In this document: in pieces, positions 8,252 to 16,346 of the stretch | Position numbering within the stretch: position 1 is the first letter of the stretch | Layout: the number at the start of each line of letters is the position of its first letter | NCBI RefSeq assembly: GCF_001636405.1 | Contig: NZ_KV440950.1 | Coordinates: 2,751,712 to 2,815,711 of the forward strand | DNA from: Peribacillus frigoritolerans | Lineage (GTDB): Bacteria > Bacillota > Bacilli > Bacillales > DSM-1321 | Length of the DNA: 64,000 bases | Reading direction: 5' to 3' | Position numbers and translations under genes: made by a program | The notes under the pieces: model-generated | The model's database searches: none | What the model was told of the DNA's origin: nothing | The model's input: the letters and a program-made list of their open reading frames with translations, nothing else

Positions 8252-8598
8252 ATTAAAAGGTTGTTTTGATTTCAGAAATCCGCCGCTTCTTTTCCGCCGA
8301 CTGCCGAAGCCGCATCAAAGCAGGCGCCTGTGGTGTCTCTGCTAGCCAGTACTTCGGCAGGAGTGTCGCAAATTTCTTCAATCTAATGAGGGTTTCATAA
8401 AAAGTAATAAAAATGAATGATAACCAGGGCTTCCATGGTTCAGGATGAGACCATTCCGAACCATGATTTTAAACAAACTGGAGTGGAAATCAACATCTGA
8501 AAATTGTAATCATGCCCGAGGAGTTGAAGGTGTGTTTCGATTCTGGTGGTTTAGGAACATCAGTTACGTTTTCCGAACCCTTTTTGCCTACTAACTAT

Positions 8599-8626
8599 CG
8601 CTTGGGGCTACCCAGGCGTTTTTTTT
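8599..8626 (+). terminator. Second terminator at the right end of repeat copy 3
   Basis: Stem CGCTTGGG / CCCAGGCG followed by eight T residues. The duplicate at 8188-8207 lacks the T-tract. Confidence 0.7.
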
Positions 8627-8763
8627 GTAGTGGCATTTTATTTATCAATTGATAAATGTCAGATGATTACGAATTCTGAACAAGGATTCAAGGTATTAAA
8701 TTCTTTATTGTGCTTTAAATGAATAAGGATTAAGATAAAAGAATCGAAAGGAAGTGGATACGA

Positions 8764-8874
8764 GTGAGCAGCAGTTCTTATGATCCTGAACCCAGAAAGC
8801 AAGAGGAAGCCAATATGATGCTAGAAGTCGAGACTGTTATTCTCCCTGAGTATCTGCTCGAAGAAGGTAAATAA
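8764..8874 (+). CDS. Putative 36-residue peptide upstream of corA
   Basis: GTG start at 8764 preceded by AAAGGAAGTGG, stop TAA at 8872. The product is hydrophilic and acidic: an N-terminal SSSSYDPEPRKQEEANM segment, then LEVETVILPEYLLEEGK. It ends 30 bp before corA and shares its strand, so it could be a leader peptide or a small partner protein. I recognise no family. Its length makes a chance frame possible. Confidence 0.45.
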   Translation: MSSSSYDPEPRKQEEANMMLEVETVILPEYLLEEGK

Positions 8875-8904
8875 GGCTTTCTCTATAGAAGAGGAGGTCA
8901 AAAA

Positions 8905-9843
8905 ATGATTGAAATCTACAAGACGGATGATAACCGTCACCTGAATAATATCGAGGAAATGACAAAAGGTTCCTGGGTGAACATTGTCGCGCCCACAGAA
9001 GCCGAAATAGATTATATATGCTCGACTTTGAAGTTACCGATCAATTTCATGAAAGATCCACTCGATGATGAGGAAAGACCGCGAATCGAAAAAGAGGATG
9101 ATAATGTTTTAATAATTGTCGACTTCCCATATTTGACCAGGGATGAAGCCGACTTACCGATTTTTGAAACGATTCCCATAGGCATGATCTTTACCAAAGA
9201 CTGTTTCATTACGGTATCTCTGAAAGAAACTCCGATATTGGCGAATTTCAAAAACAATAAGATCAAAGGATTCTTCACCAATAAGAAGACGAGATTTGCT
9301 TTACAAATATTATTCGAGATTTCATCCTATTATTTACGTTACCTGAAACAGATTAACAAGATGACAAATGAAGCCGAACGTGAATTACATCAGTCAATGA
9401 AAAATAAAGAATTATACACTTTCCTTGCTTTGGAAAAAAGCCTTGTTTATTTTACGACATCATTGAAATCCAATCGTGTAGTCCTTGATAAGATCCTCCG
9501 ATTTAATTATCTGAAAATGTATGAAGAAGATAAAGAATTGCTTGAGGATGTAATCATCGAAAATGCTCAGGCTATCGAAATGGCAGAAGTGTATCTATCC
9601 ATTCTTAGCGGTATGATGGATGCATTCGCTTCGATCATTTCCAATAATGTCAATAATGCCATGAAGTTTCTAACATCAGTGACCATTATATTAACGCTGC
9701 CGACGATGGTGGCAAGTTTTTATGGAATGAATGTGGAACTGCCATTTGAACATAATCAGTTTGCTTTCATTTTTACATTATTAATTGCCATCACTTTGGC
9801 GGGGACGACTGCATTCATTTTTTGGAAGAAAAAATATTTTTAA
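8905..9843 (+). CDS. corA: CorA family divalent metal (Mg2+/Co2+) transporter
   Basis: A 312-residue CorA. It has a long soluble N-terminal funnel domain, a stalk helix, and two C-terminal membrane helices. The signature GMN is at residues 274-276 (SFYGMNVELPF), followed by an acidic periplasmic-type loop, the second helix and a basic tail (FWKKKYF). CorA pentamers import Mg2+ across the cytoplasmic membrane. GAGGAGG lies properly before the ATG. A terminator follows within 5 bp of the stop. Confidence 0.93.
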   Translation: MIEIYKTDDNRHLNNIEEMTKGSWVNIVAPTEAEIDYICSTLKLPINFMKDPLDDEERPRIEKEDDNVLIIVDFPYLTRDEADLPIFETIPIGMIFTKDCFITVSLKETPILANFKNNKIKGFFTNKKTRFALQILFEISSYYLRYLKQINKMTNEAERELHQSMKNKELYTFLALEKSLVYFTTSLKSNRVVLDKILRFNYLKMYEEDKELLEDVIIENAQAIEMAEVYLSILSGMMDAFASIISNNVNNAMKFLTSVTIILTLPTMVASFYGMNVELPFEHNQFAFIFTLLIAITLAGTTAFIFWKKKYF

Positions 9844-9846
9844 GAT

Positions 9847-9873
9847 TAACCGGCTTATTAAGCCGGTTTTTAA
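9847..9873 (+). terminator. corA terminator
   Basis: Stem AACCGGCTTA / TAAGCCGGTT with T-tract. Confidence 0.85.
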
Positions 9874-9884
9874 TTTGAACATTG

Positions 9885-10005
9885 ATTTCCACTAAGGCAC
9901 TCGTTTTGGGCGGGCTGTCCGCCCTCGGCGCATTTGCGCTTGTGGGGTCTCTCATGGACTCGCTTTTCCCGCAGGAGTCTCGCACCTTACGTTCCAATTA
10001 TAGAT
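9885..10005 (+). repeat. GC-rich intergenic repeat, copy 4
   Basis: It contains CACTCGTTTTGGGCGGGC, then TGGGGTCTCTCATGGACTCG, then TTTTCCCGCAGGAGTCTCGC, all shared with copies 5 and 6. A plus-strand open frame over this repeat (from 9882) has no ribosome binding site and is not considered a gene. Confidence 0.75.
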
Positions 10006-10057
10006 CAACTGGTGCCTGCGAACCTTTGGTTGAGGCTGCCAAGCATGTTTTATTGTT

Positions 10058-10249
10058 TTATTCCTCAAAAAAATCAGAAAATCCTTCACTGTTAATACGA
10101 TCTGAATAAGGGTTCTCATCATTTACATTCTTTGCATCCAAATTGGTTTTAATCACTAAACGGGGACTCTCTGATGCTTCTCTTATGATACGATCGTTCA
10201 ACTCTTTGAAATCCGGTACATTCTTATTGCCGGGTTTGTTTGGTTCCAA
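10058..10249 (-). CDS. Putative 63-residue hydrophilic protein
   Basis: A TTG start at 10249 with an excellent GGAGGTGG ribosome binding site seven bases upstream. The product is charged, with no membrane segment: it begins with EPNKPGNKNVPDFKELND and ends with GFSDFFEE. I recognise no family. It is convergent with corA across repeat copy 4 and divergent from the next small gene. Confidence 0.5.
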   Translation of the reverse strand: MEPNKPGNKNVPDFKELNDRIIREASESPRLVIKTNLDAKNVNDENPYSDRINSEGFSDFFEE

Positions 10250-10344
10250 TATAACCACCTCCATTTTTATCTTTGCAATAAATGATGGGGGGTATTCATG
10301 AATATTCTTAGATTTGGGAAGGATAAAGGACTGAGGAGGAGATC

Positions 10345-10509
10345 ATGATGACCAAATGGAACGAGCAAGCATCTCGCAATAATAATTTAAGGGCAAGTGA
10401 TTTAAACCCAGATGGAGCCGATAAAGGAAAAATGGATTCAAAAAAAATTGATGGAGATCAATTGAATGATCTTAAGATCCAAGAGGAAGTCAGAAAGCAA
10501 AATATGTAA
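10345..10509 (+). CDS. Putative 54-residue hydrophilic protein
   Basis: ATG ATG start behind GAGGAGGAG. The product is very hydrophilic and rich in Asn, Asp and Lys (WNEQASRNNNLRASDLNPDG... ending EVRKQNM). Composition resembles small spore or stress proteins, but no family is recognised. A strong terminator follows at 10557-10590, which supports expression. Confidence 0.6.
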   Translation: MMTKWNEQASRNNNLRASDLNPDGADKGKMDSKKIDGDQLNDLKIQEEVRKQNM

Positions 10510-10556
10510 GAGATGTCCCTGATTTTAAAGTAAAGCAAAAAAGATCATACATCGGA

Positions 10557-10590
10557 AAACGCTTGGCGGATAAACCAAGCGTTTTTTTTT
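10557..10590 (+). terminator. Terminator after the 54-residue gene
   Basis: Stem AAAACGCTTGG / CCAAGCGTTTT followed by a run of T residues. Confidence 0.88.
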
Positions 10591-10635
10591 CATATCATGG
10601 TTTGAATTTCATGGTTGATTTAGGATTCTCTTTTA

Positions 10636-10770
10636 TCAGGTACGCTTTTGTTTTTTAAGTGAAGAGGGTTGAGCGAAGGACCCGGTTTCTTTTGTAGTGG
10701 TACCTTGCCCCTCTACCTGAGAAGAACCTAAACGAGTTTGTGAAGCATCTTTCTTGTTTTTTCCATTCAT
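10636..10770 (-). CDS. Putative 44-residue basic hydrophilic protein
   Basis: ATG at 10770 with GAGGTGAT upstream, TGA at 10636. The product starts MNGKNKKDASQTRLGSSQ and ends PSSLKKQKRT. It has no hydrophobic stretch and is Lys/Gln/Ser/Thr-rich, like minor small acid-soluble or coat-associated spore proteins. That resemblance is compositional only; no family signature is visible. Confidence 0.55.
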   Translation of the reverse strand: MNGKNKKDASQTRLGSSQVEGQGTTTKETGSFAQPSSLKKQKRT

Positions 10771-10868
10771 GTTTATCACCTCGATATTACTTTTCCTATT
10801 TCCTTTGCATCCTATACATATATTGAGGGGGATAAGGACAGGTTAGAAGGTAGAGGAGGTGTGTGTTG

Positions 10869-11120
10869 ATGTCAAGAATCGGTGTTGAAGAATCATTAAC
10901 GAATATTCAGGAAGCACTTCGTGAAAAAGGTTTTGATGTTGTGGAAATTAAACAAGAAGCTGACGCAAAAAACGTGGATTGTTGTGTGGTAACAGGTTTG
11001 GAAAGTAATGTGATGGGTATAAGCGATACTTCATTAAAAGCGTCTATCATTGAGGCAAATGGTTTAACGGCTGATGAAGTGTGCCGCGAGGTTGAAAATA
11101 AAGTGAATACCATTCAATAG
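10869..11120 (+). CDS. ykuS: UPF0180 family protein, YkuS-like
   Basis: An 83-residue protein matching B. subtilis YkuS. It has a GVEESLTNIQEAL start, the central DCCVVTGLESNVMGI segment with a Cys-Cys pair, then GLTADEVCREVE. Function of UPF0180 is unknown. The ATG at 10869 is chosen because GGAGGTG lies seven bases upstream; in-frame GTG and TTG codons immediately before it are too close to that site. Confidence 0.88.
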   Translation: MSRIGVEESLTNIQEALREKGFDVVEIKQEADAKNVDCCVVTGLESNVMGISDTSLKASIIEANGLTADEVCREVENKVNTIQ

Positions 11121-11123
11121 TTC

Positions 11124-11162
11124 AAAAAGTGCCTAAACCGATATAGGGTTAGGCACTTTTTC
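11124..11162 (+). terminator. ykuS terminator
   Basis: Stem AAGTGCCTAA / TTAGGCACTT with T-tract. A-rich on the other side, so it may also serve the convergent ymaD-like gene. Confidence 0.85.
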
Positions 11163-11175
11163 CGTTTATTCAAGG

Positions 11176-11625
11176 TTACTGTGCTATGGAAATTTCCGCA
11201 ATCAACTCCACTGCTACATTCCCTTTGATCGCCCTGGAAATCATACATGAAGTCTCGGCTTTTTCAGCAAGTCTCCTCGCTTTTTCAACCACTTTTTCAG
11301 AAGTACCCGGCACCAATATAAGTGCGGGGCGATGAATGATTTTCTTATAGGTGAATACACCATTCGTAACATCCACTAACGCTTCCGATTGCATGGTCAA
11401 GCTCATCTTTTCTATATGGGACCGCTCTAACATGGCAGCATAGGTAATGATATAGCAGGTCGATGCCGCTCCAAGCAGCATTTCATCTGGATTAGTCCCA
11501 ATCCCTGGTCCTTCCATTTCCGTAGGAATGCTTATCTGTGTTTGAAGATTCCCTGAATGAATCGTGCCGCTATCATTTCTGCCGCCAGGCCACTCGGCAG
11601 TTAAATGAAAGTGATGTATTGTCAT
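11176..11625 (-). CDS. ymaD: OsmC/Ohr family peroxiredoxin, SACOL1771/YmaD type
   Basis: A 149-residue OsmC-fold thiol peroxidase-like protein. The two family cysteines are in AASTCYIITYA and SSCMISRA-type contexts (here ETSCMISRAIKGN). The conserved GTNPDEMLLGA motif precedes the first cysteine. Similarity to B. subtilis YmaD is full length. Such proteins reduce organic hydroperoxides in the cytoplasm. AGGAGG lies before the ATG. Single gene, convergent with ykuS. Confidence 0.88.
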   Translation of the reverse strand: MTIHHFHLTAEWPGGRNDSGTIHSGNLQTQISIPTEMEGPGIGTNPDEMLLGAASTCYIITYAAMLERSHIEKMSLTMQSEALVDVTNGVFTYKKIIHRPALILVPGTSEKVVEKARRLAEKAETSCMISRAIKGNVAVELIAEISIAQ

Positions 11626-11969
11626 TTTTTAACCTCCTTACTATTCTATAGTGTAAACGACAAAACAGGTTAAGTATCCGATTTTGCTCAATCAGTCAAA
11701 TAATCCAGCGATTGCCAGAGTTTTTTTATGGCAAAGAATCCACCGCTGAGCGGATCTAAGATATGAATCGATCAAATAAATTACCGCCTGCCGAATTACG
11801 TTTTCAGTTTCTGCCAGCTGACAGAAGCATTCTAAATATAAGTGAAACTTGTTGATAAAACAAAAGGCAGAGGCATTAGGCTATTTTAAGCACAATATTG
11901 GATAGGCCTTTCTATAATGATATAGACGGTTTTATATAAATAATACTTCATTAAGGAAGGGCTGAAAAG
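11626..11969. other. Intergenic region, 344 bp
   Basis: A divergent promoter region between the OsmC-type gene and the PHA-like operon. A CTATAATGAT sequence at about 11912 could be a -10 element, but no clear -35 accompanies it. No repeat, RNA or small gene is supported. Confidence 0.5.
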
Positions 11970-12749
11970 TTGACTACATTGAGTAATATGTTCGATTTGA
12001 CTAATAAAACGGCTATCATTACCGGCGGCGGCAGAGGACTGGGAAAACAGATCGCCATGGCGTTGGGAGAGGCTGGCGCAAATATAGTCATCGCTTCACG
12101 AAATCTGCCTGTCTGTAAGGAGGTATGTGAAGACTTGCAATCGATGGGTGTTAATGCCGTTGCCTTTGAATGTGATATCACCGATGTGAGTGCCATTGAC
12201 CATGTCGTTCAGGAAACGGTTGCTCAATTCGGCACGATTGATATTCTTGTCAATAATAGCGGTACATCCTGGTCAGGTCCGCTTTTGGATCTTCCCAAGG
12301 ACAAGTGGGAAAAAGTATTGAATGTTAACGTTACAGGTACATTCCTGTTTTCACAGGCTGTAGCGAAGGTCATGAAGCAGCAAAATTCCGGAAAAATCAT
12401 AAATATTGCATCGGTGACAGGACTTGGCGGGACGTTTCCAGAGCTTTTGGATACGATAGCTTATAACACCAGTAAGGGTGCCATCATTACAATGACCAAG
12501 GATTTAGGAGTTAAACTTGCTAGATACGGTATCCAAGTCAATGCAATTGCACCTGGATTTTTCCCGACTAAAATCACAAAGAAAATTCTTGAAAAGTCTA
12601 ACTATGACATATTAGGTAAAACTCCGGCTGGCAGGTTTGGCGATGAAGATGATTTAAAGGGTGCCGCCGTATTTTTAGCCTCCCAGGCTTCTGACTATAT
12701 GGTAGGTCATATTTTGATCATTGACGGTGGAATATCGGCATTAGTGTAA
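11970..12749 (+). CDS. SDR family oxidoreductase, first gene of the PHA-like operon
   Basis: A 259-residue classical short-chain dehydrogenase. It has the Rossmann TGGGRGLG motif (about residues 18-25), NNSG, catalytic Ser in NIASVTG, and YNTSK (Tyr and Lys). The closest textbook families are gluconate 5-dehydrogenase-like and 3-oxoacyl-ACP or acetoacetyl-CoA reductase-like enzymes. Its operon position ahead of PhaR-like and PhaC-like genes favours a PhaB-type role making (R)-3-hydroxyacyl-CoA. That is inference from context. TTG start at 11970 behind GGAAGGG. Confidence 0.8.
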   Translation: MTTLSNMFDLTNKTAIITGGGRGLGKQIAMALGEAGANIVIASRNLPVCKEVCEDLQSMGVNAVAFECDITDVSAIDHVVQETVAQFGTIDILVNNSGTSWSGPLLDLPKDKWEKVLNVNVTGTFLFSQAVAKVMKQQNSGKIINIASVTGLGGTFPELLDTIAYNTSKGAIITMTKDLGVKLARYGIQVNAIAPGFFPTKITKKILEKSNYDILGKTPAGRFGDEDDLKGAAVFLASQASDYMVGHILIIDGGISALV

Positions 12750-12776
12750 ACGGAGGAGAAAGGAAGGAAGAAATAT

Positions 12777-13280
12777 ATGGCGGAAAAATCCAATTTTTAT
12801 AAAGGGCTTAAATTACTAGGCACACAAAAAGAGCAACAGCTGAATAGTAAAATTCAAAATCTGCTGAATAATCGCGAATTAATCGAAAGAGTGAGCGATA
12901 ATGCGCAAATGCAGGTGCCAAGAATAAATAGTCTGCAGGAAGCCTCAGAAAGAATGTCCATCATCATGAATTATCCAACAAAAAAAGATGTGGCGAGTTT
13001 AGCGAAATTAGTCATCCAACTCGAAGAAAAAATTGATGGGTTGGAAGAATTGGTCTCTATACTTGTTGAGAATAGGGGCGGGAATGTCGGGGGTAATTCT
13101 TCAATTCGCAATAAAGGCAATGCCAATTCATCCCGCAGCATCAAAAAGAAATCAAGATTGGCATCCAATGAAAAGGAAGGGAGTAAAAAAAGGATATCTG
13201 ATTTTCTAAATAACTCCTTATTGTTAAGCTCACAGTTGCCTGAGTTCAATTCAGTTCGACAGGAGAATTCAAATGGTTAA
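12777..13280 (+). CDS. PhaR-like subunit of a class IV-type PHA synthase
   Basis: A hydrophilic, mainly helical protein of 167 residues. The middle segment NYPTKKDVASLAKLVIQLEEKIDGLEELV is the amphipathic coiled-coil pattern seen in Bacillus PhaR/PhaE subunits. The C-terminal third is low-complexity and Ser/Asn/Lys-rich. PhaR is the required partner of Bacillus PhaC. The gene lies 27 bp after the SDR and overlaps the start of the synthase-like gene, indicating translational coupling. Identification relies on this helix plus gene order, so it is tentative. Confidence 0.6.
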   Translation: MAEKSNFYKGLKLLGTQKEQQLNSKIQNLLNNRELIERVSDNAQMQVPRINSLQEASERMSIIMNYPTKKDVASLAKLVIQLEEKIDGLEELVSILVENRGGNVGGNSSIRNKGNANSSRSIKKKSRLASNEKEGSKKRISDFLNNSLLLSSQLPEFNSVRQENSNG

Positions 13281-14325
13281 GCGGAAAGTGCCGAAAAATC
13301 AATCTGAGTCCAAAACTAAATGGCAACATTTATTGAATATTCCCAATCAGCCATTGCCTGAAATGGGACTGACTCCGAAAATAGCGGTATGGAAAAAAAA
13401 CAAATCAACGCTTTGGTTTTATCCTTCAGCACAAAAAAAATATGAGGTACCGGTTTTTCTTATATATTCACTAATCAATACTCCTTTGATCCTTGATTTA
13501 TCCCCAGGTAATAGTTTAATAGAATCTTTTGTAAATGAAGGTTTTGATGTGTATTTACTTGATTTTGGAAGCCCGGGATTTGAAGATGGTGACATATCGA
13601 TCGAAGATTATATCGTCGATTATATTCAAAAAGGAGTGCAGCGTGCATTACGCCACTCTGGAGCATCGGAAATTACAGTCATGGGGTTTTGCCTCGGCGG
13701 TACAATAGCCGCAATATATGCTGCCATTGCAGACGAGCCGATCAAGAATTTGATACTTTCCGTGACCCCGGTGGATTTCAGTGCCTCGGAATTTTTTGAT
13801 CAATGGCAGGAGGCGCTTAAAGAAGGGACAGCGGATTTTGACGAGACAATAGATATTTATCAAACGATACCGGCCAGTGCAGTTAAATATGGAATCCGGT
13901 TAATTACATCGCCCGTCTATATATCACCTTATTTATCTTTATTGAATCAAGCGGATGATGAGAAATACGTTCAAAACTGGCGCCGCTTCAATGCTTGGGC
14001 TAATGGGCATGTACCATTATCCGGAGCAGCCGCAAAACAAATAACCAAGGATTTATTGATAAAAAATAGCTTGGTTAATGGTAGCTTTAAGGTAAGGGGA
14101 AAAAAAGCGAAGCTATCGAAAATTGATGCTAGTGTTTTGGTCATAGCAAGTAAGTATGATCGACTGGTCCCACAGGAAATGATTTATCCAGTTATGGAGC
14201 ATTTAACATGTAAGGATAAGACATATAACCTATTGAAAAGTGGACATGCTGCTAAACAATATTCCGGTGTACTCCCATATTATTTGAAGGAATGGCTGCC
14301 AGGGCGTTCTTCACCCATTCAATAA
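13273..14325 (+). CDS. PhaC-like polyhydroxyalkanoate synthase / alpha-beta hydrolase
   Basis: A 350-residue alpha/beta hydrolase with the PHA-synthase version of the lipase box, GFCLGG, placing a cysteine nucleophile at C140. The supporting acid is D296 (SKYDRLVP) and the histidine H325 (KSGHAAKQ). The upstream LLDFGSPGFEDGDISIEDYI segment matches the conserved LLDWG...DY region of PhaC. Length is close to class III/IV PhaC (about 355-360). Together with the PhaR-like and SDR genes it forms a compact phaB-R-C-like operon. The sequence is clearly divergent, so substrate range is open. ATG overlaps the previous stop; AGGAG precedes it. Confidence 0.75.
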   Translation: MVKRKVPKNQSESKTKWQHLLNIPNQPLPEMGLTPKIAVWKKNKSTLWFYPSAQKKYEVPVFLIYSLINTPLILDLSPGNSLIESFVNEGFDVYLLDFGSPGFEDGDISIEDYIVDYIQKGVQRALRHSGASEITVMGFCLGGTIAAIYAAIADEPIKNLILSVTPVDFSASEFFDQWQEALKEGTADFDETIDIYQTIPASAVKYGIRLITSPVYISPYLSLLNQADDEKYVQNWRRFNAWANGHVPLSGAAAKQITKDLLIKNSLVNGSFKVRGKKAKLSKIDASVLVIASKYDRLVPQEMIYPVMEHLTCKDKTYNLLKSGHAAKQYSGVLPYYLKEWLPGRSSPIQ

Positions 14326-14463
14326 GAGGGGGATGTGAAATATACGTGTTGAACCTCAGTGAGGATATCAAAATCATGCCGGTTTTTGAGTATATAGGCT
14401 TTGCGTCATTGATATTTTCAAAATTTTTTGCAACATTTCCGGATTACTAAAGCGAAATAAAAT

Positions 14464-14498
14464 AAAAGGGCTGGCTCGTTATGTAGAGCCAGCCCCTA
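14464..14498 (-). terminator. Terminator between converging PHA-like operon and nitroreductase
   Basis: A 10-bp perfect GC-rich stem (GGGCTGGCTC / GAGCCAGCCC). On the minus strand it is followed by TTTTATTTTATTT. Confidence 0.85.
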
Positions 14499-14503
14499 TT
14501 ATA

Positions 14504-15103
14504 TCATTGATAATATTTCACTCTTTCTTCAAGTGGTGAGAAGTCTTTATCGCCAGGTTCTGAAGTGGGTTTTCCAAAGGGCATCTGTGCGATGAGTTTC
14601 CAATCTCGTGATATATCCCATGTCTTTCTCACTTCGTCATCGATTAAAGGATTATAATGCTGAAGGCTTGCACCAAACCCCTCAATTTCCAAGGAAGTCC
14701 ATACGACAAATTGTAAAATGGCAGAAGATTGGTTCGACCAAATCGGAAAATTTTCGGCATACGTTTTGTATTGTTCTTGGAGCCTATTTATTATGGCCTG
14801 GTCTTCAAAGAATAAAACCGTTCCATAACCATTTATAAATGACCTCATTTTTTCTTCCGTTTTTTTAAAATCTTTGCCATCGGCTGCTATTCTTAATGTT
14901 TCTTTCGTGATATCCCATAATTGGTCGTGGCTTTGACCAGTTAAAACAATCACTCTGGCACTTTGGGAGTTGAAAGCGGAAGGGGAGTATTGAACGGCAT
15001 GATCGATAACTTCTTTAATCCTTTTATCAGGAACAACATTTTCCTTGCTAAGGGAATAATAAGAGCGTCTATCTTCAATTGCGCTAAAAAAATCTTTAAC
15101 CAT
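14504..15103 (-). CDS. Nitroreductase family protein, Frm2/Hbn1-like
   Basis: A 199-residue FMN-dependent oxidoreductase. RRSYYSLSKENVV near the N-terminus is the FMN-phosphate-binding start. YSPSAFNSQSARVIVL is the core active-site segment. LQHYNPLIDDEV and QMPFGKPTSEPGDKDF near the end are typical of the Frm2/Hbn1-type subgroup, not of MhqN. It lies divergent from the quinone-detoxification operon and may share its control region, which fits a role in reducing electrophilic quinones or nitro compounds. Confidence 0.85.
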   Translation of the reverse strand: MVKDFFSAIEDRRSYYSLSKENVVPDKRIKEVIDHAVQYSPSAFNSQSARVIVLTGQSHDQLWDITKETLRIAADGKDFKKTEEKMRSFINGYGTVLFFEDQAIINRLQEQYKTYAENFPIWSNQSSAILQFVVWTSLEIEGFGASLQHYNPLIDDEVRKTWDISRDWKLIAQMPFGKPTSEPGDKDFSPLEERVKYYQ

Positions 15104-15196
15104 ATATCACACCTCCATTCTTATACCGATTTATTTTGGCCTGATTTTATTATTTTATGATAAGTGAATCCGGTAAAATTATTTGAATGAAAATGG

Positions 15197-15225
15197 TTGA
15201 CAATTTTATCCCTGTCGTTTATCTT
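15197..15225 (+). promoter_or_regulatory. Sigma-A promoter of the mhq-like operon
   Basis: TTGACA (15197-15202), 17-base spacer, TATCTT (15220-15225). A second, weaker candidate (TTGTAT at 15239, 18-base spacer, TTAAAT) lies immediately upstream of the MhqR-like box. Confidence 0.55.
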
Positions 15226-15266
15226 TAAATCAAGATATTTGTATTAAAAGTATTATTTCAGGTTAA

Positions 15267-15286
15267 ATACCTTGAATTCGAGATAT
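15267..15286. promoter_or_regulatory. MhqR-box-like operator
   Basis: An imperfect palindrome centred on GAATTC: ATACCTTGAA then TTCGAGATAT, with 8 of 10 positions symmetrical. It closely resembles the B. subtilis MhqR operator (TATCTcGAATTCgAGATA). It lies between the nitroreductase gene and the dioxygenase operon, about 60 bp before the first ribosome binding site. Confidence 0.7.
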
Positions 15287-15344
15287 TATTAGCGGATTAA
15301 TTCATCTCCGTAAGGGGAGATTTATAAAGATAGGAGTGGTACGG

Positions 15345-16322
15345 ATGGAATTAAAAGGATTACATCATGTTTCATCGATTACAGCAAAAGCGGGAAATAA
15401 CTTTGAATTCTACACAAAAGTCTTAGGGATGCGATTAATCAAAAAAACGGTGAATCAAGATGATGTTCGTGTGTATCACTTATTTTATGGAGATCAAATT
15501 GGTTCACCGGGTACGGAATTGACGTTTTTTGAAATTCCAAATGCTGCCCGCACTCATGAGGGAAACAATAGCATTTCAGAAATTTCTTTAAGGGTGAAGG
15601 ATAATGTAGCGCTGGAATATTGGAAAGAACGGTTTGTGGAATTCAATGTAGAGCACGATGAAATATCGAGCCGTTTTGAAAGAAAGGTACTTTCTTTTAA
15701 AGATCCAGAAGGGCAGAGGCTTCTTCTGGTTTCCGATCAGGATAATAACGGTGTTCAAGGAGGATTTCCGTGGGATGGAAGCCCAGTACCGCAAGAGTTT
15801 TCCATCCTTGGATTAGGACCAGTAAAACTTACAGTACCCAATATTGAACAAACAGAAAGTGTTCTTATCGAGGTATTGGGATTCAGGAAATCAGGCACAT
15901 ACCCATCCGCTATCAGGGGGCAAAATCCGATAGTCGTTTACGAGACAGGTGAAGGAGGAACAGGAGCGGAACTCCATATCGAAGAAAGGAATGACATACC
16001 TCGGGAAAGGCTGGGGAGGGGTGGAGTACACCATGTTGCCTTCCGGGTGGATGATGAAGAAGAATTGAGAAAATGGGTAGAAAAGATTAGTGAATCGAAA
16101 TTCGTGAACTCGGGATATGTGGACCGCTTTTATTTCCGTTCACTCTATTTTAGGGAGCCGAATGGCATATTATTTGAACTAGCTACTGATGGACCTGGTT
16201 TTGAAGTGGATGAAGCTGAGCAGCATCTAGGTGAGAACCTTGCCCTGCCACCTTTTTTGGAATCGAAAAGAAAGGATATTGAATCGAATTTAAAACCACT
16301 AAATACAAAATCAACTAATTAA
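15345..16322 (+). CDS. Ring-cleaving dioxygenase (VOC family), MhqO/MhqE-like
   Basis: A 325-residue extradiol-type dioxygenase with two vicinal-oxygen-chelate modules. The N-terminal module opens LKGLHHVSSITA and has FYTKVLGMRLIKKTVNQDD. The C-terminal module has GVHHVAFRV and the metal-ligand glutamate region GILFELATDGPGF. Such enzymes open hydroquinone or catechol rings in the cytoplasm. ATG 15345 is eight bases after AGGAG; an upstream in-frame GTG is too close to the site. It is the first gene of a four-gene operon behind an MhqR-like box. Confidence 0.88.
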   Translation: MELKGLHHVSSITAKAGNNFEFYTKVLGMRLIKKTVNQDDVRVYHLFYGDQIGSPGTELTFFEIPNAARTHEGNNSISEISLRVKDNVALEYWKERFVEFNVEHDEISSRFERKVLSFKDPEGQRLLLVSDQDNNGVQGGFPWDGSPVPQEFSILGLGPVKLTVPNIEQTESVLIEVLGFRKSGTYPSAIRGQNPIVVYETGEGGTGAELHIEERNDIPRERLGRGGVHHVAFRVDDEEELRKWVEKISESKFVNSGYVDRFYFRSLYFREPNGILFELATDGPGFEVDEAEQHLGENLALPPFLESKRKDIESNLKPLNTKSTN

Positions 16323-16346
16323 TCAACGGGAAAGGAAGTAATCGGC

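Larger units (their letters stand above)
8188..8626 (+). repeat. GC-rich intergenic repeat, copy 3, between duplicated hairpins
   Basis: A hairpin CGCTTGGGAGTACCCAAGTG (8188-8207) and its relative CGCTTGGGGCTACCCAGGCG (8599-8618) flank a 391-bp segment. Segment ends are inverted-repeat-like (CAGACTGTAGACAAAC at the left, TTTGCCTACTAACTA at the right). The core at about 8280-8370 matches copy 1 in the opposite orientation. No coding frame is supported here. Confidence 0.75.

Noticed and set aside
9882..10109. Plus-strand frame over repeat copy 4, and similar frames over copies 2, 5 and 6
   Set aside because: They arise from the GC-rich repeats, which are read in different frames and orientations at each locus.
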